Shown here: piece by piece, positions 44,113 to 52,614 of the stretch
Layout of the letters: each line of letters starts with the position of its first letter
Numbering within the stretch: position 1 is the first letter of the stretch
Source: Candidatus Izemoplasma sp.
GTDB taxonomy: Bacteria; Bacillota_I; Bacilli_A; Izemoplasmatales; Izemoplasmataceae
Length of the DNA: 64,000 bases
Assembly: GCA_036172455.1 (NCBI GenBank)
Contig: JAXKVY010000003.1
Span: 1-64,000 of the forward strand
Reading direction: 5' to 3'
Notes under the pieces: model-generated
What the model saw: the letters and a program-made list of their open reading frames with translations, nothing else
Told to the model about the DNA's origin: nothing
Databases searched by the model: none
Translations under genes and position numbers: made by a program

Positions 44113-44211
44113 ATTTATAAACACAGTTTATAGATACAAGCCTATTTAATGATGAATGCTTGTATCTATCTAAAAGGTAACTTTAACTAGGTAGATAAAC
44201 CTAGTTTTTTT
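44113..44211 (+). promoter_or_regulatory. Histidine attenuator: mutually exclusive hairpins
   Basis: Four competing stems can be drawn. A:B pairs 44113-44122 with 44126-44135; B:C pairs 44130-44141 with 44158-44169 (12 bp perfect); C:D pairs 44163-44171 with 44189-44197; D:E pairs 44185-44191 with 44200-44206 and is the terminator with seven Ts. A ribosome stalled at His codons leaves A free, so A:B and then C:D form and transcription continues. A ribosome at the leader stop covers A, so B:C and D:E form and transcription stops. Drawn by eye; energies not computed. Confidence 0.75.
44185..44211 (+). terminator. Attenuator terminator of the his leader
   Basis: AACTAGG / CCTAGTT with an 8-base loop and a run of seven Ts, 20 bases before hisZ. 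Confidence 0.75.
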
Positions 44212-44230
44212 AATGGAAAGGACGATTAAT

Positions 44231-45163
44231 ATGATTAATATAAAAGAAGAACTAACATTTATTAAAGCACGGAACACGATTTTAAAACAGTTTGATAATC
44301 TTGCTGAAGAGAAAGGTTTTATTAAAGTTGAAAGTGATTATTTTGAGAATTATGATGATTTTAAAGAATTGAATCAACGACAAAACACAAAAGAATTCAT
44401 TAAAGTACAAGATTTAAGAGGGAATCTATTCTTATTACAACCTGATATAACTTCGAATATTATCAAACAAGTTATTCCAAGAATTGAATCGGATATGACA
44501 CTTGAGTTATTTTACTCTGATAATATCTTTTATTATGATGCTGGTGAAATTGTAACAAAACGACAATTTGGTGTAGAAGTCATCGGTGAAGAAGCTTTAG
44601 ATGCAGATGTTAAGATGATTCGATTTATTAAAGATATATTTGAAATTTATGAGATTGATTATGCGATTGAGATTGGTAATCAAGCGGTCATTAATATCAT
44701 CATACAAAATATGAATTTATCCCAAAAAGATGCCAACCAGTTGAAGCGGTTATTAATTGACAAAAACAAGCACGATTTAAAACGCTATTTGAGATCTAAA
44801 AACACAACAAACTACAATACGTTTTTACTTGCTTGCATAGATAAACAGAATCAATTAGATGAGTTAATTGATGATGTTAAGCGACTTCATTTAGATGAAC
44901 GTCTTTTATTAGAACTACAAAAACTAAATGATATAGCAAATGAGATAAAACAAGATAATGTATGGTTTGATTTGTCAATCGTAAATCAGTATGATTACTA
45001 TAATGGTCCCATTTATAAAGGCTATATTAAAGGATATAAAGAAGAAGTATTAAGTGGTGGAAGATATGACTACTTAACTGTTGAATTTGGATCTCTGACA
45101 AGAGCGCTTGGATTTAGTCTTGATATGAATGTCTTTATCAATGAGGTGATTAACAATGGCTAG
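44231..45163 (+). CDS. hisZ: ATP phosphoribosyltransferase regulatory subunit HisZ
   Basis: A 310-aa class-II tRNA synthetase paralogue that activates the short-form HisG and mediates histidine feedback. It resembles HisRS catalytic domains (LFLLQPDITSNIIKQV; SGGRYDYLTVEFG; RALGFSLDMN) but lacks the anticodon-binding domain. ATG 44231 follows AAAGGA; the ATG at 44213 is inside the terminator tail. Presence of HisZ agrees with the short HisG downstream. Confidence 0.92.
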   Translation: MINIKEELTFIKARNTILKQFDNLAEEKGFIKVESDYFENYDDFKELNQRQNTKEFIKVQDLRGNLFLLQPDITSNIIKQVIPRIESDMTLELFYSDNIFYYDAGEIVTKRQFGVEVIGEEALDADVKMIRFIKDIFEIYEIDYAIEIGNQAVINIIIQNMNLSQKDANQLKRLLIDKNKHDLKRYLRSKNTTNYNTFLLACIDKQNQLDELIDDVKRLHLDERLLLELQKLNDIANEIKQDNVWFDLSIVNQYDYYNGPIYKGYIKGYKEEVLSGGRYDYLTVEFGSLTRALGFSLDMNVFINEVINNG

Positions 45164-45776
45164 ATATTTAAAGTTTGCATTACCAAAAGGTCGACTAGCG
45201 GACAGTGTATTTAGTGTATTAGAAAAAGCTGGATACAAAATAGAAGTACCAAAGAAGACACGTAAACTTGTCGTCACAGATGAGGCGAATCAATTCAAGT
45301 ATTACTTTGTGAAGCCAAGTGATGTCGTGACCTATGTAGATGAAGGTGTTTGTGATATTGGTGTGGTCGGTAAAGATACCATTTTAGAAAGTAGTGCTTC
45401 AGTCTATGAGTTGTTCGACTTAGGAATAGGTAAGTGTAAAATGGTTGTTGCCGGGTTGCCAAACTATACCTATCAAGGAGAGTTACGCGTCGCAACAAAA
45501 TATCCAAAAATTGCTAGAGAATATTATGCAAAAACCAATCAAACAGTGAATATTGTAAAGTTAAACGGTAGTGTTGAGTTAGGTCCAATATTAGGCTTAA
45601 GTGATGTTATTGTAGACATATATGAAACCGGTAGAACACTTAGAGCCAATGGTCTTGAAGTCATTGACGACTTCTTAGATATATCCAGTCGTGTCATTGC
45701 GAACAAAGCGAGTTATAGACAAAAATACACCGAAATAAAAACCCTACTGAATCGCTTAGAACAAGAAGGTGAATAG
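45156..45776 (+). CDS. hisG: ATP phosphoribosyltransferase, short form
   Basis: A 206-aa enzyme catalysing the first step of histidine synthesis, ATP plus PRPP. Motifs: FALPKGRLADSV, the TYVDEGVCDIGVVGKDTI region and the PRPP-binding DVIVDIYETGRTLRANGL. The C-terminal regulatory domain of long-form HisG is absent, so activity needs HisZ. Overlaps hisZ by 8 bases. Confidence 0.95.
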   Translation: MARYLKFALPKGRLADSVFSVLEKAGYKIEVPKKTRKLVVTDEANQFKYYFVKPSDVVTYVDEGVCDIGVVGKDTILESSASVYELFDLGIGKCKMVVAGLPNYTYQGELRVATKYPKIAREYYAKTNQTVNIVKLNGSVELGPILGLSDVIVDIYETGRTLRANGLEVIDDFLDISSRVIANKASYRQKYTEIKTLLNRLEQEGE

Positions 45777-45777
45777 A

Positions 45778-47052
45778 ATGTTAACACAAATATTATTAGA
45801 AGATTTAGAAGAAACATTAGATATAGTCAATCAAAACGTTGAAGAAGAAACGCGTGTTGTAAAAGAGATTATTAAAAATATACGCTTGAACGGTGACTTA
45901 GCGCTTAAAGCCTATACAAAAAAATTTGATCATGTATCAATACAAGATTTTCGAGTGTCAGACAAAGAAATTAATGATGCGTATAATCGCTGTAGTAAGG
46001 AACTTATTGATGACCTTAAAACTGCGTATCAAAACATTACACTTTTTCACGAGGCACAAATCTCAGAAGGATATAAATTAAGCGTAAGTCAAGACAGTTA
46101 TGTCGGTCAAAAAGTCGTTCCGATTCAAGAAGTTGGATTATATGTTCCTGGGGGAACAGCTGCCTATCCATCAACAGTATTAATGAATGCCGCTCCTGCC
46201 AAGATTGCTGGTGTCAAAAGAATTGTCATGATCAGTCCCCCAGATAAAAAGGGAAATATTAAAGATATCATTCTAGCTGCGGCAAAAGTAGCTGGCATTG
46301 ATGAAGTCTATCGCTGTGGAGGAGCGCAAGGGGTTGCTGCACTAGCTTACGGTACAGAATCTATTCAACCTGTTAATAAGATTGTTGGACCAGGTAATAT
46401 CTTTGTTGCCTTGGCTAAAAAAGAAGTTTTTGGCAAAGTTGGTATTGATATGATCGCAGGCCCTAGTGAAATTTTAGTTTACGCAGAAGCATCTACTAAC
46501 CCTGAGTTCGTAGCCGCTGATCTATTATCACAAGCAGAACATGATATTAGAGCCCGTTCTATTTTAGTCTCAACATCACAATCATTAATAGACCAAGTGA
46601 ACAAGGTGTTAAGACAACAAACCGATAAATTAGAACGGAAGGCGTTTATCGAACAAGCATTGAAAACAGGGGGTATGGCTATTTTAGTAGATGATGATGA
46701 CGAAGCAATCGAAGTAATCAATCAAGTTGCCCCAGAACATTTAGAACTCTTAACAGATAACGCCGAAGCATTATCAAATGAAGTCATTAATGCAGGTGCA
46801 ATCTTTATTGGCCCATATTCTCCTGAACCGCTTGGTGATTATATCGCAGGTCCAAACCACACATTACCAACAAGTGGTACAGCGACATTCTCTCAGGCAT
46901 TAGGCGTTGATGATTTTGTGAAAAAGATGTCGTTGATTAAATATAGTAAAGAGAACTTATTTGACTATAAAGACAGCATTATGAGACTTGCTGACATCGA
47001 AGGACTAACGGCTCATAAAAATGCGATCAAGGTGCGATATGATGAAAATTAA
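45778..47052 (+). CDS. hisD: Histidinol dehydrogenase
   Basis: A 424-aa zinc enzyme performing the final two oxidations from histidinol to histidine. Signatures: VGLYVPGGTAAYPSTVLM, DMIAGPSEILVYA, DLLSQAEHD, and the C-terminal AGPNHTLPTSGTA. ATG 45778 follows GAAGGTGA and is 1 base after hisG; the GTG at 45769 lies in that site. Confidence 0.95.
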   Translation: MLTQILLEDLEETLDIVNQNVEEETRVVKEIIKNIRLNGDLALKAYTKKFDHVSIQDFRVSDKEINDAYNRCSKELIDDLKTAYQNITLFHEAQISEGYKLSVSQDSYVGQKVVPIQEVGLYVPGGTAAYPSTVLMNAAPAKIAGVKRIVMISPPDKKGNIKDIILAAAKVAGIDEVYRCGGAQGVAALAYGTESIQPVNKIVGPGNIFVALAKKEVFGKVGIDMIAGPSEILVYAEASTNPEFVAADLLSQAEHDIRARSILVSTSQSLIDQVNKVLRQQTDKLERKAFIEQALKTGGMAILVDDDDEAIEVINQVAPEHLELLTDNAEALSNEVINAGAIFIGPYSPEPLGDYIAGPNHTLPTSGTATFSQALGVDDFVKKMSLIKYSKENLFDYKDSIMRLADIEGLTAHKNAIKVRYDEN

Positions 47053-48064
47053 ACAAGCCATTCAAGCACTCAGACCTTATCAAGTTAATGACCTACAAGC
47101 AGATATTATTTTAAATGCCAATGAAACTAAAAACTACTTGTTTGATAAGGGCATTACACTCGATTTTAATACCAGTAAATATCCGAATACATTTGCTGAT
47201 TCACTAAGAGAGTCGCTGAGTAAGCAATACGCATTAGCACCAGAAAACTTTGTATTAGGTAATGGATCAACCGAATTATTAGAAATACTTGTAAAAACAT
47301 TCAGTGAAAAAAACGATACAGTACTTACATTCTCACCAACATTTTCAATGTATCAAATTTATGCTCAAATACATGAAGTAAAATACGAAACCATTCCGTT
47401 ACATTCTGATATGACATTGTCAATACAGACGTTAATTGAAGCAGATGACAAACTAAAACCAAGTATCATCTTTGTCTGTAATCCCAATAACCCAACAGGA
47501 ACATTAATTCCGAAAGAAGATATCATTCAGCTATTAAATAACACACAAGCACTTGTTGTTGTAGATGAAGCCTATATGGAGTTTGCTGATGAACAAGAAA
47601 GCCTTGTCGCAGAAATTGGTACGTATGATAATTTGATTATTGCAAGAACATTCTCAAAAGCATATGGACTGGCTGGATTGCGAATTGGCTATATGATAGG
47701 AAATACACAACTTATTGATACACTTTTCAAAGTGAAATTACCCTACAGTTTAAACCAAGCATCAATTCAATATGGGTTAAAAGCTCTTTCAAAAACGACG
47801 CAAGTGAAACAGTTTATTCGTAATTTAATCAAAGAAAGAGACATCTTATACAATCAACTAAAAGCATTAGATTTAACTGTGTATCCAAGCTCAACGAATT
47901 TTCTTTACATTAAAGCCAACCAACCCCTGGATGCACTATTATTAAAAAAAGGAATATTAATACGATCATTTAACAATGGGTACTACCGTATAACCATCGG
48001 TAATGCCACAGAAAATCAACGTGTGATTCAAGCATTAAAGGAGGTTTATCATGAGACAAAGTAG
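47039..48064 (+). CDS. hisC: Histidinol-phosphate aminotransferase
   Basis: A 341-aa class-II PLP aminotransferase. Motifs: LNANETKN, CNPNNPTGTLI, VVDEAYMEF and the cofactor Lys in RTFSKAYGLAGLRIGY. ATG 47039 (or 47042) follows AAGGTGCG and overlaps hisD by 14 bases. Confidence 0.94.
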   Translation: MMKIKQAIQALRPYQVNDLQADIILNANETKNYLFDKGITLDFNTSKYPNTFADSLRESLSKQYALAPENFVLGNGSTELLEILVKTFSEKNDTVLTFSPTFSMYQIYAQIHEVKYETIPLHSDMTLSIQTLIEADDKLKPSIIFVCNPNNPTGTLIPKEDIIQLLNNTQALVVVDEAYMEFADEQESLVAEIGTYDNLIIARTFSKAYGLAGLRIGYMIGNTQLIDTLFKVKLPYSLNQASIQYGLKALSKTTQVKQFIRNLIKERDILYNQLKALDLTVYPSSTNFLYIKANQPLDALLLKKGILIRSFNNGYYRITIGNATENQRVIQALKEVYHETK

Positions 48065-48629
48065 TTTAAATAGACAAACGAAAGAAACAGATATTAACGC
48101 AACGCTGAAATTAGATGGTAGTGGTAAAACTAAAATAAATACAGGGATAGGTTTCTTTGATCACATGCTGACAGCCTTTGCCTTCTATGCGAAGATCGAT
48201 TTAACAATTATGGTTAAAGGAGACTTAGCGGTAGATGATCACCACACAGTTGAAGATGTCGGGATTGTGATTGGTCAATTGATTAATAAGAGTCTAGGTG
48301 ACAAAAACGGTATCGCCCGATTTGCGTCGACTTTGACACCGATGGATGATGCTTTAGCAGACATCGCACTAGACATATCTAATCGTCCCTACTTAACCTT
48401 TAATGCTACGTTTACCCGTGAAAAAATAGGACAGTTATCACTTGAAAATGTTCAAGAGTTTTTCTATGCATTGATGATCGAAAGTCGTATGACATGCCAC
48501 ATCAATTTACGTTATTTTGAAAACAATCATCATGCGGTTGAAGCTATTTTTAAAGGATTCGGAAGAGCTTTAAATATGGCTAAAAGTATCACCGGTAATA
48601 CTGTTTCATCAACTAAAGGTGTTTTATAA
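48051..48629 (+). CDS. hisB: Imidazoleglycerol-phosphate dehydratase
   Basis: A 192-aa Mn-dependent dehydratase with the paired metal motifs GFFDHMLTAFA, DDHHTVEDVGI and FENNHHAVEAIFK. It is the monofunctional form; the phosphatase of enteric HisB is supplied by the PHP protein at the end of the operon. AAAGGAGG precedes the ATG; overlaps hisC by 14 bases. Confidence 0.95.
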   Translation: MRQSSLNRQTKETDINATLKLDGSGKTKINTGIGFFDHMLTAFAFYAKIDLTIMVKGDLAVDDHHTVEDVGIVIGQLINKSLGDKNGIARFASTLTPMDDALADIALDISNRPYLTFNATFTREKIGQLSLENVQEFFYALMIESRMTCHINLRYFENNHHAVEAIFKGFGRALNMAKSITGNTVSSTKGVL

Positions 48630-49231
48630 TGAATGTTATAATTGATTATAAAGTTGGTAATATTGGCTCAATATCACGTGGATTAGAACGTGCTGGTATT
48701 GAAGCGAAAATCAGTTCAGAAGCCAGTGACATCGAACAAGCAGATATCTTGTTTTTACCGGGTGTTGGCGCATTTAAAGATGCAATGCAAGATTTAGAGA
48801 AAACGGGGTTGATTCCACTGATTAAAACCCATGTAAAAAACGGTAAATTATTAGTAGGGATCTGTTTGGGTATGCAGTTATTATTTGATAGTAGTACTGA
48901 GTATGGTCAAACAGAGGGATTAGGGTTCATAACGGGGAATGTTATTTATTTAGATATCAATAAAAAAGTCCCACACATGGGATGGAATGAACTGCTGTTT
49001 AATCAAGAGGATAATATATTAAAAAATATTAATGAATCAGATTATGTGTATTTTGTCCACTCCTATTATGCTGATACGCCTTCTGAAAATGTTATTGCGT
49101 ATACAGACTATGAGATAAACATTCCTGCTATCGTAAGAAAAGATAATGTCATTGGCATGCAGTTTCATCCTGAAAAAAGTGGCCAAGTGGGACTGAAATT
49201 ACTACAGGCAATTAAGGAGATGGGACAATGA
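48629..49231 (+). CDS. hisH: Imidazole glycerol phosphate synthase, glutaminase subunit
   Basis: A 200-aa class-I glutaminase supplying ammonia to HisF. Nucleophile elbow GICLGMQLLF (Cys about residue 79) and catalytic His/Glu in MQFHPEKSG are present. Overlaps hisB by one base and hisA by 4. Confidence 0.95.
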   Translation: MNVIIDYKVGNIGSISRGLERAGIEAKISSEASDIEQADILFLPGVGAFKDAMQDLEKTGLIPLIKTHVKNGKLLVGICLGMQLLFDSSTEYGQTEGLGFITGNVIYLDINKKVPHMGWNELLFNQEDNILKNINESDYVYFVHSYYADTPSENVIAYTDYEINIPAIVRKDNVIGMQFHPEKSGQVGLKLLQAIKEMGQ

Positions 49232-49959
49232 TTATTTTTCCAGCCATAGATCTAATGGGGGGTAATGTTGTTCGATTACAACAAGGTGACTTTAAAGAAA
49301 AGACTATTTATAGCAGTAAGCCTGTTGAGATTGCCAAAGCCTATGAAAAAGCTGGTGCTACATGGCTTCATGTGATTGATTTGGATGGTGCAAAAACTGG
49401 TTCTCAGAAAAATGATGCTGTTGTAAAAACTATCATTGCAAACACATCATTAAAGCTTCAAGTAGGTGGTGGGATACGCTCTGTGAAACGGATTGAAACG
49501 TTACTAAACATGGGTGTTAACCGCGTTATATTGGGCACCTTTGCGATAAAAGAAATGGCTCTTTTACCGAGTTTAACAAAACGTTTCTCAGATCAAATCA
49601 TTGTGTCAATTGATGCGAAAGATGGCTATGTTACCTATCATGGATGGCAAGAAACATCTGCCAAAAGAACCATTGATTTTTGTCAAGATTTAAGTCAGGC
49701 AGGAATCAAAACCATTGTATATACCGATATTGCGAAAGATGGTATGATGGCAGGGCCTAATTTCAATGACTATCAAATACTTTCAGAAAAGACTAACTTA
49801 AATGTTATCGCTTCTGGTGGTGTGAGTACTTATAACGATGTTATAAAATTAAGTCAAATGGACTTATATGGTGCCATTATAGGGAAAGCACTATACACAG
49901 AAGATATCAGTATAAAGGAGGCAATTCTATGCTCGCAAGACGCATCATCCCCTGTCTAG
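49228..49959 (+). CDS. hisA: ProFAR isomerase
   Basis: The 243-aa TIM barrel isomerises the aminoaldose ProFAR to PRFAR. The start [14 protein letters not shown] carries the catalytic Asp (residue 8) and [14 protein letters not shown] the second Asp. Its C-terminus overlaps hisF by 31 bases. Confidence 0.94.
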   Translation: MIIFPAIDLMGGNVVRLQQGDFKEKTIYSSKPVEIAKAYEKAGATWLHVIDLDGAKTGSQKNDAVVKTIIANTSLKLQVGGGIRSVKRIETLLNMGVNRVILGTFAIKEMALLPSLTKRFSDQIIVSIDAKDGYVTYHGWQETSAKRTIDFCQDLSQAGIKTIVYTDIAKDGMMAGPNFNDYQILSEKTNLNVIASGGVSTYNDVIKLSQMDLYGAIIGKALYTEDISIKEAILCSQDASSPV

Positions 49960-50690
49960 ATGTTAAAGATGGACGTGTGGTAAAGGGATCACAATTTCAA
50001 GATTTAAAAGATGTCGATGATGCTAAAAAACTCGGAAAACGGTATAGCCTTGAAGGAGCAGATGAACTTGTATTTTATGACATCACAGCTTCGCATGAAG
50101 CACGAGAAATATCCTTACAATTCGTAGAAAAAGTAGCTGAAGAAATTAATATTCCATTTTGTGTAGGTGGTGGATTAAAAACGATAGATGATATTGCTAA
50201 TGTGTTGAATAAAGGAGCTGACAAAGTTTCGATAAACTCAGCCGCAATCGATAATCCCAATTTGATTAAAGAAGCATCAGAAAAATATGGTGCTCAATGC
50301 ATTGTACTATCAATGGATGTTAAACAAATCGATAATGAGTATATTGTCTTTAAAAACGGCGGACGTGTAAATACAGGTCTAGATGCACTTGAGTGGGCTA
50401 AAAAGGGTGTTAAACTGGGTGCTGGAGAACTTGTCATTAACAGTATGAATCATGATGGCATGAAACAAGGTTTTGATATGCCATTATTAAAGAAGATTAC
50501 TCAACTTGTATCTGTTCCAGTAATCGCATCAGGTGGCGCTGGAAGCATTCAAGATTTTGTCGAATTAGCTAAATCAACAGATGTGGATGGCTACTTAGCC
50601 GCTAGTGTGTTCCACTATAAGGAAATCGCAATCGATAATTTAAAAGAAACATTAAAACAAAACAATATACCAATACGTATAGAGAGGTGA
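49929..50690 (+). CDS. hisF: Imidazole glycerol phosphate synthase, cyclase subunit
   Basis: A 253-aa TIM barrel partner of HisH, making imidazole glycerol phosphate and AICAR. Signatures: [16 protein letters not shown] (catalytic Asp11), [34 protein letters not shown] precedes the ATG, inside hisA. Confidence 0.96.
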   Translation: MLARRIIPCLDVKDGRVVKGSQFQDLKDVDDAKKLGKRYSLEGADELVFYDITASHEAREISLQFVEKVAEEINIPFCVGGGLKTIDDIANVLNKGADKVSINSAAIDNPNLIKEASEKYGAQCIVLSMDVKQIDNEYIVFKNGGRVNTGLDALEWAKKGVKLGAGELVINSMNHDGMKQGFDMPLLKKITQLVSVPVIASGGAGSIQDFVELAKSTDVDGYLAASVFHYKEIAIDNLKETLKQNNIPIRIER

Positions 50691-50694
50691 CACT

Positions 50695-51294
50695 ATGACA
50701 CTACAATTTAATAAAGATGGGTTAATCCCAGTTATTGTACAAGATGTTTATACGAATGAAGTGCTTATGTTAGCTTATATGAATCAAGAGGCTTACACTA
50801 AAACAATAGATACAAAAGAAATGGTCTACTATAGTCGAAGTAGACAAACACTATGGAAAAAAGGTGAAACATCAGGGAATATTCAACGGTTAACGAGTCT
50901 ATCATATGATTGTGATGAAGATACCTTGCTAGCTAAAGTGGAACAAGTTGGCGCAGCTTGTCATACAGGTAATAAAACGTGTTTTTACCGTGATGTTTAT
51001 AATAATAATCGGGTGGCAAACGATACCATCTTACCCATTTTATTCAACGTTATAAAACAAAAGCAACAAAACCCTGATGGTGGGTATACCAACTATTTAT
51101 TTGAAAAAGGGATTGATAAAATTCTTAAAAAGGTCGGTGAAGAAGCGAGTGAAGTGATTATCGCATCTAAAAATAACAATGAAGAAACGATTTATGAAAT
51201 TAGCGATTTATTTTACCACTTGCTGGTATTAATGGTGAATAATGGCATCGAACTTAGTGATATCTTTAAGGAACTGAGTAGTCGGAGAAAATGA
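50695..51294 (+). CDS. hisIE: Bifunctional phosphoribosyl-AMP cyclohydrolase / phosphoribosyl-ATP diphosphatase
   Basis: A 199-aa fusion. The HisI half has [20 protein letters not shown], the zinc-binding DCDEDT region and CHTG; the HisE half (from about residue 110) has [15 protein letters not shown] and [10 protein letters not shown]. It carries out steps two and three of the pathway. Starts 4 bases after hisF with GAGAGGTGA. Confidence 0.95.
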   Translation: MTLQFNKDGLIPVIVQDVYTNEVLMLAYMNQEAYTKTIDTKEMVYYSRSRQTLWKKGETSGNIQRLTSLSYDCDEDTLLAKVEQVGAACHTGNKTCFYRDVYNNNRVANDTILPILFNVIKQKQQNPDGGYTNYLFEKGIDKILKKVGEEASEVIIASKNNNEETIYEISDLFYHLLVLMVNNGIELSDIFKELSSRRK

Positions 51295-52070
51295 TCCATT
51301 TTACAAAAGACTCACACATTCACACCCACTATTCTCCAGATGCTGATCAAGAAGCAACTTTTTCAAAATACATCAAAGCTGCCGAAAAAATAGGATTAAG
51401 TGAAATTACCTTTACCGATCATGTTGACTTTGATGCGAAACATCCACTTTTTTACGATATGATCGATTATGATAATTATATCAATGCATTTAATCAAGCA
51501 AAAAAAGAAGCCAAAATCAGAGTTCGTTTAGGGGTAGAAATAGGGTATCAATCACATATGGCAAAGACCATCAATGCATTTATAAAAACCTATCCTTTTG
51601 AGTTTGTCATTTTATCAATTCACTATGTTGAACAGAAAGATCTCTATACACAAGAGTATTTTGAATCTAAAACAAAACAAAAGGCTTATCAAATGTATTT
51701 TGATACTGTCCTTGATGCGATTAATAACATTGAACAATTTGATGTTATTGGTCATTTAGATTATATTACACGATATAGTCCATTTGGTGATTATGATTAT
51801 CCCATATATAAAAAACAGATTGATTACATTTTAAAAGCTTTAATTGAAAGAAAAAAAGGAATTGAAATTAATACATCGGGTCTTATCAAAGAAAACAGAC
51901 CTTATCCTAAAATTTCTGTTATTAAGCGGTTCATTGAATTAGGTGGTCAAACCATTACACTCGGTTCTGACAGTCATCAAATATCAGAGTTAGCTCGTGG
52001 ATTCGATCACATAAATACATTATATAATAATGAGATTAAAGGCATGCTGTTCAAAAACAATAGCAATTAA
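51291..52070 (+). CDS. hisK: Histidinol-phosphatase, PHP family
   Basis: A 259-aa metal-dependent phosphatase hydrolysing histidinol phosphate. PHP-domain metal ligands: [32 protein letters not shown] and GSDSHQ. It supplies the step missing from the monofunctional HisB and completes the pathway. Overlaps hisIE by 4 bases; last gene of the operon. Confidence 0.92.
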   Translation: MIHFTKDSHIHTHYSPDADQEATFSKYIKAAEKIGLSEITFTDHVDFDAKHPLFYDMIDYDNYINAFNQAKKEAKIRVRLGVEIGYQSHMAKTINAFIKTYPFEFVILSIHYVEQKDLYTQEYFESKTKQKAYQMYFDTVLDAINNIEQFDVIGHLDYITRYSPFGDYDYPIYKKQIDYILKALIERKKGIEINTSGLIKENRPYPKISVIKRFIELGGQTITLGSDSHQISELARGFDHINTLYNNEIKGMLFKNNSN

Positions 52071-52080
52071 GTGACTCAGT

Positions 52081-52126
52081 AAGATGTTAGTAGACGCAAA
52101 AAGAACTGTGTTTACTAACATCTTTT
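52081..52126 (+). terminator. Terminator of the histidine operon
   Basis: AAGATGTTAGTA (52081-52092) / TACTAACATCTT (52113-52124) with a 20-base loop and T-rich tail, 11 bases after the last his gene. Confidence 0.75.
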
Positions 52127-52137
52127 GTGTAATAATA

Positions 52138-52312
52138 AGAGATGACAATATACCTATAGCTAGTATGAAGAATAAACTTGGCATCTCTAATTTAGCTATG
52201 AGATTAGTCATAACCTTCAGGTGATATTGAAGGAAAGATTATCGATGCAGATAACAAAATGTATGAACACAAAGCTAAAATGAAAAACTATAAACGTCGT
52301 AAAACAGATTAA
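52138..52312 (+). pseudogene. Decayed C-terminal remnant of a GGDEF-domain gene
   Basis: A fragment ending at TAA 52310-52312 reads DADNKMYEHKAKMKNYKRR, the canonical last helix of GGDEF domains. Just before it, in another frame (52138-52224), is RDDNIPIASMKNKLGISNLA, which could be the preceding part. No start, no active site and at least one frame change, so it is non-functional. The remaining bases to 52500 show no gene, only an inverted repeat TTTTCCAAAT / ATTTGGAAAA at 52322-52345. Confidence 0.55.
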
Positions 52313-52515
52313 AGTTTGGATTTTCCAAATTTTTATTTGGAAAAAGGAGAAAATCTTTCTTCAATAATGTATATATGAATGAAAGGTAATGTGTCTTTGG
52401 GTGATAAGAATCAAGTAATCTAGCCCAGTCTTGTTACTATTGAACATACAACCTTTCTACAATAATATTCTAATACCTTTTGGATTCCTTTAATTTAAGA
52501 ATCCTCCCTTAGTTT

Positions 52516-52552
52516 AAAGATGATATACATGCCCTTGTATATCATCTTTTTT
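52516..52552 (+). terminator. Strong terminator with no intact gene upstream
   Basis: AAAGATGATATACA / TGTATATCATCTTT with a 6-base loop and a run of Ts. The nearest preceding gene is the GGDEF remnant, so it probably belonged to a lost transcription unit. Confidence 0.8.
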
Positions 52553-52614
52553 ATTGCTTATTAATTTCATTAGGGCACTTATAGTGTATAATGAAATTAA
52601 CTGAGGTGAGGAAG

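Noticed and set aside
43980-44230. T-box or histidine riboswitch in the his leader
   Set aside because: No T-box core sequence or specifier-loop arrangement was found; the leader peptide with His codons explains the region better.
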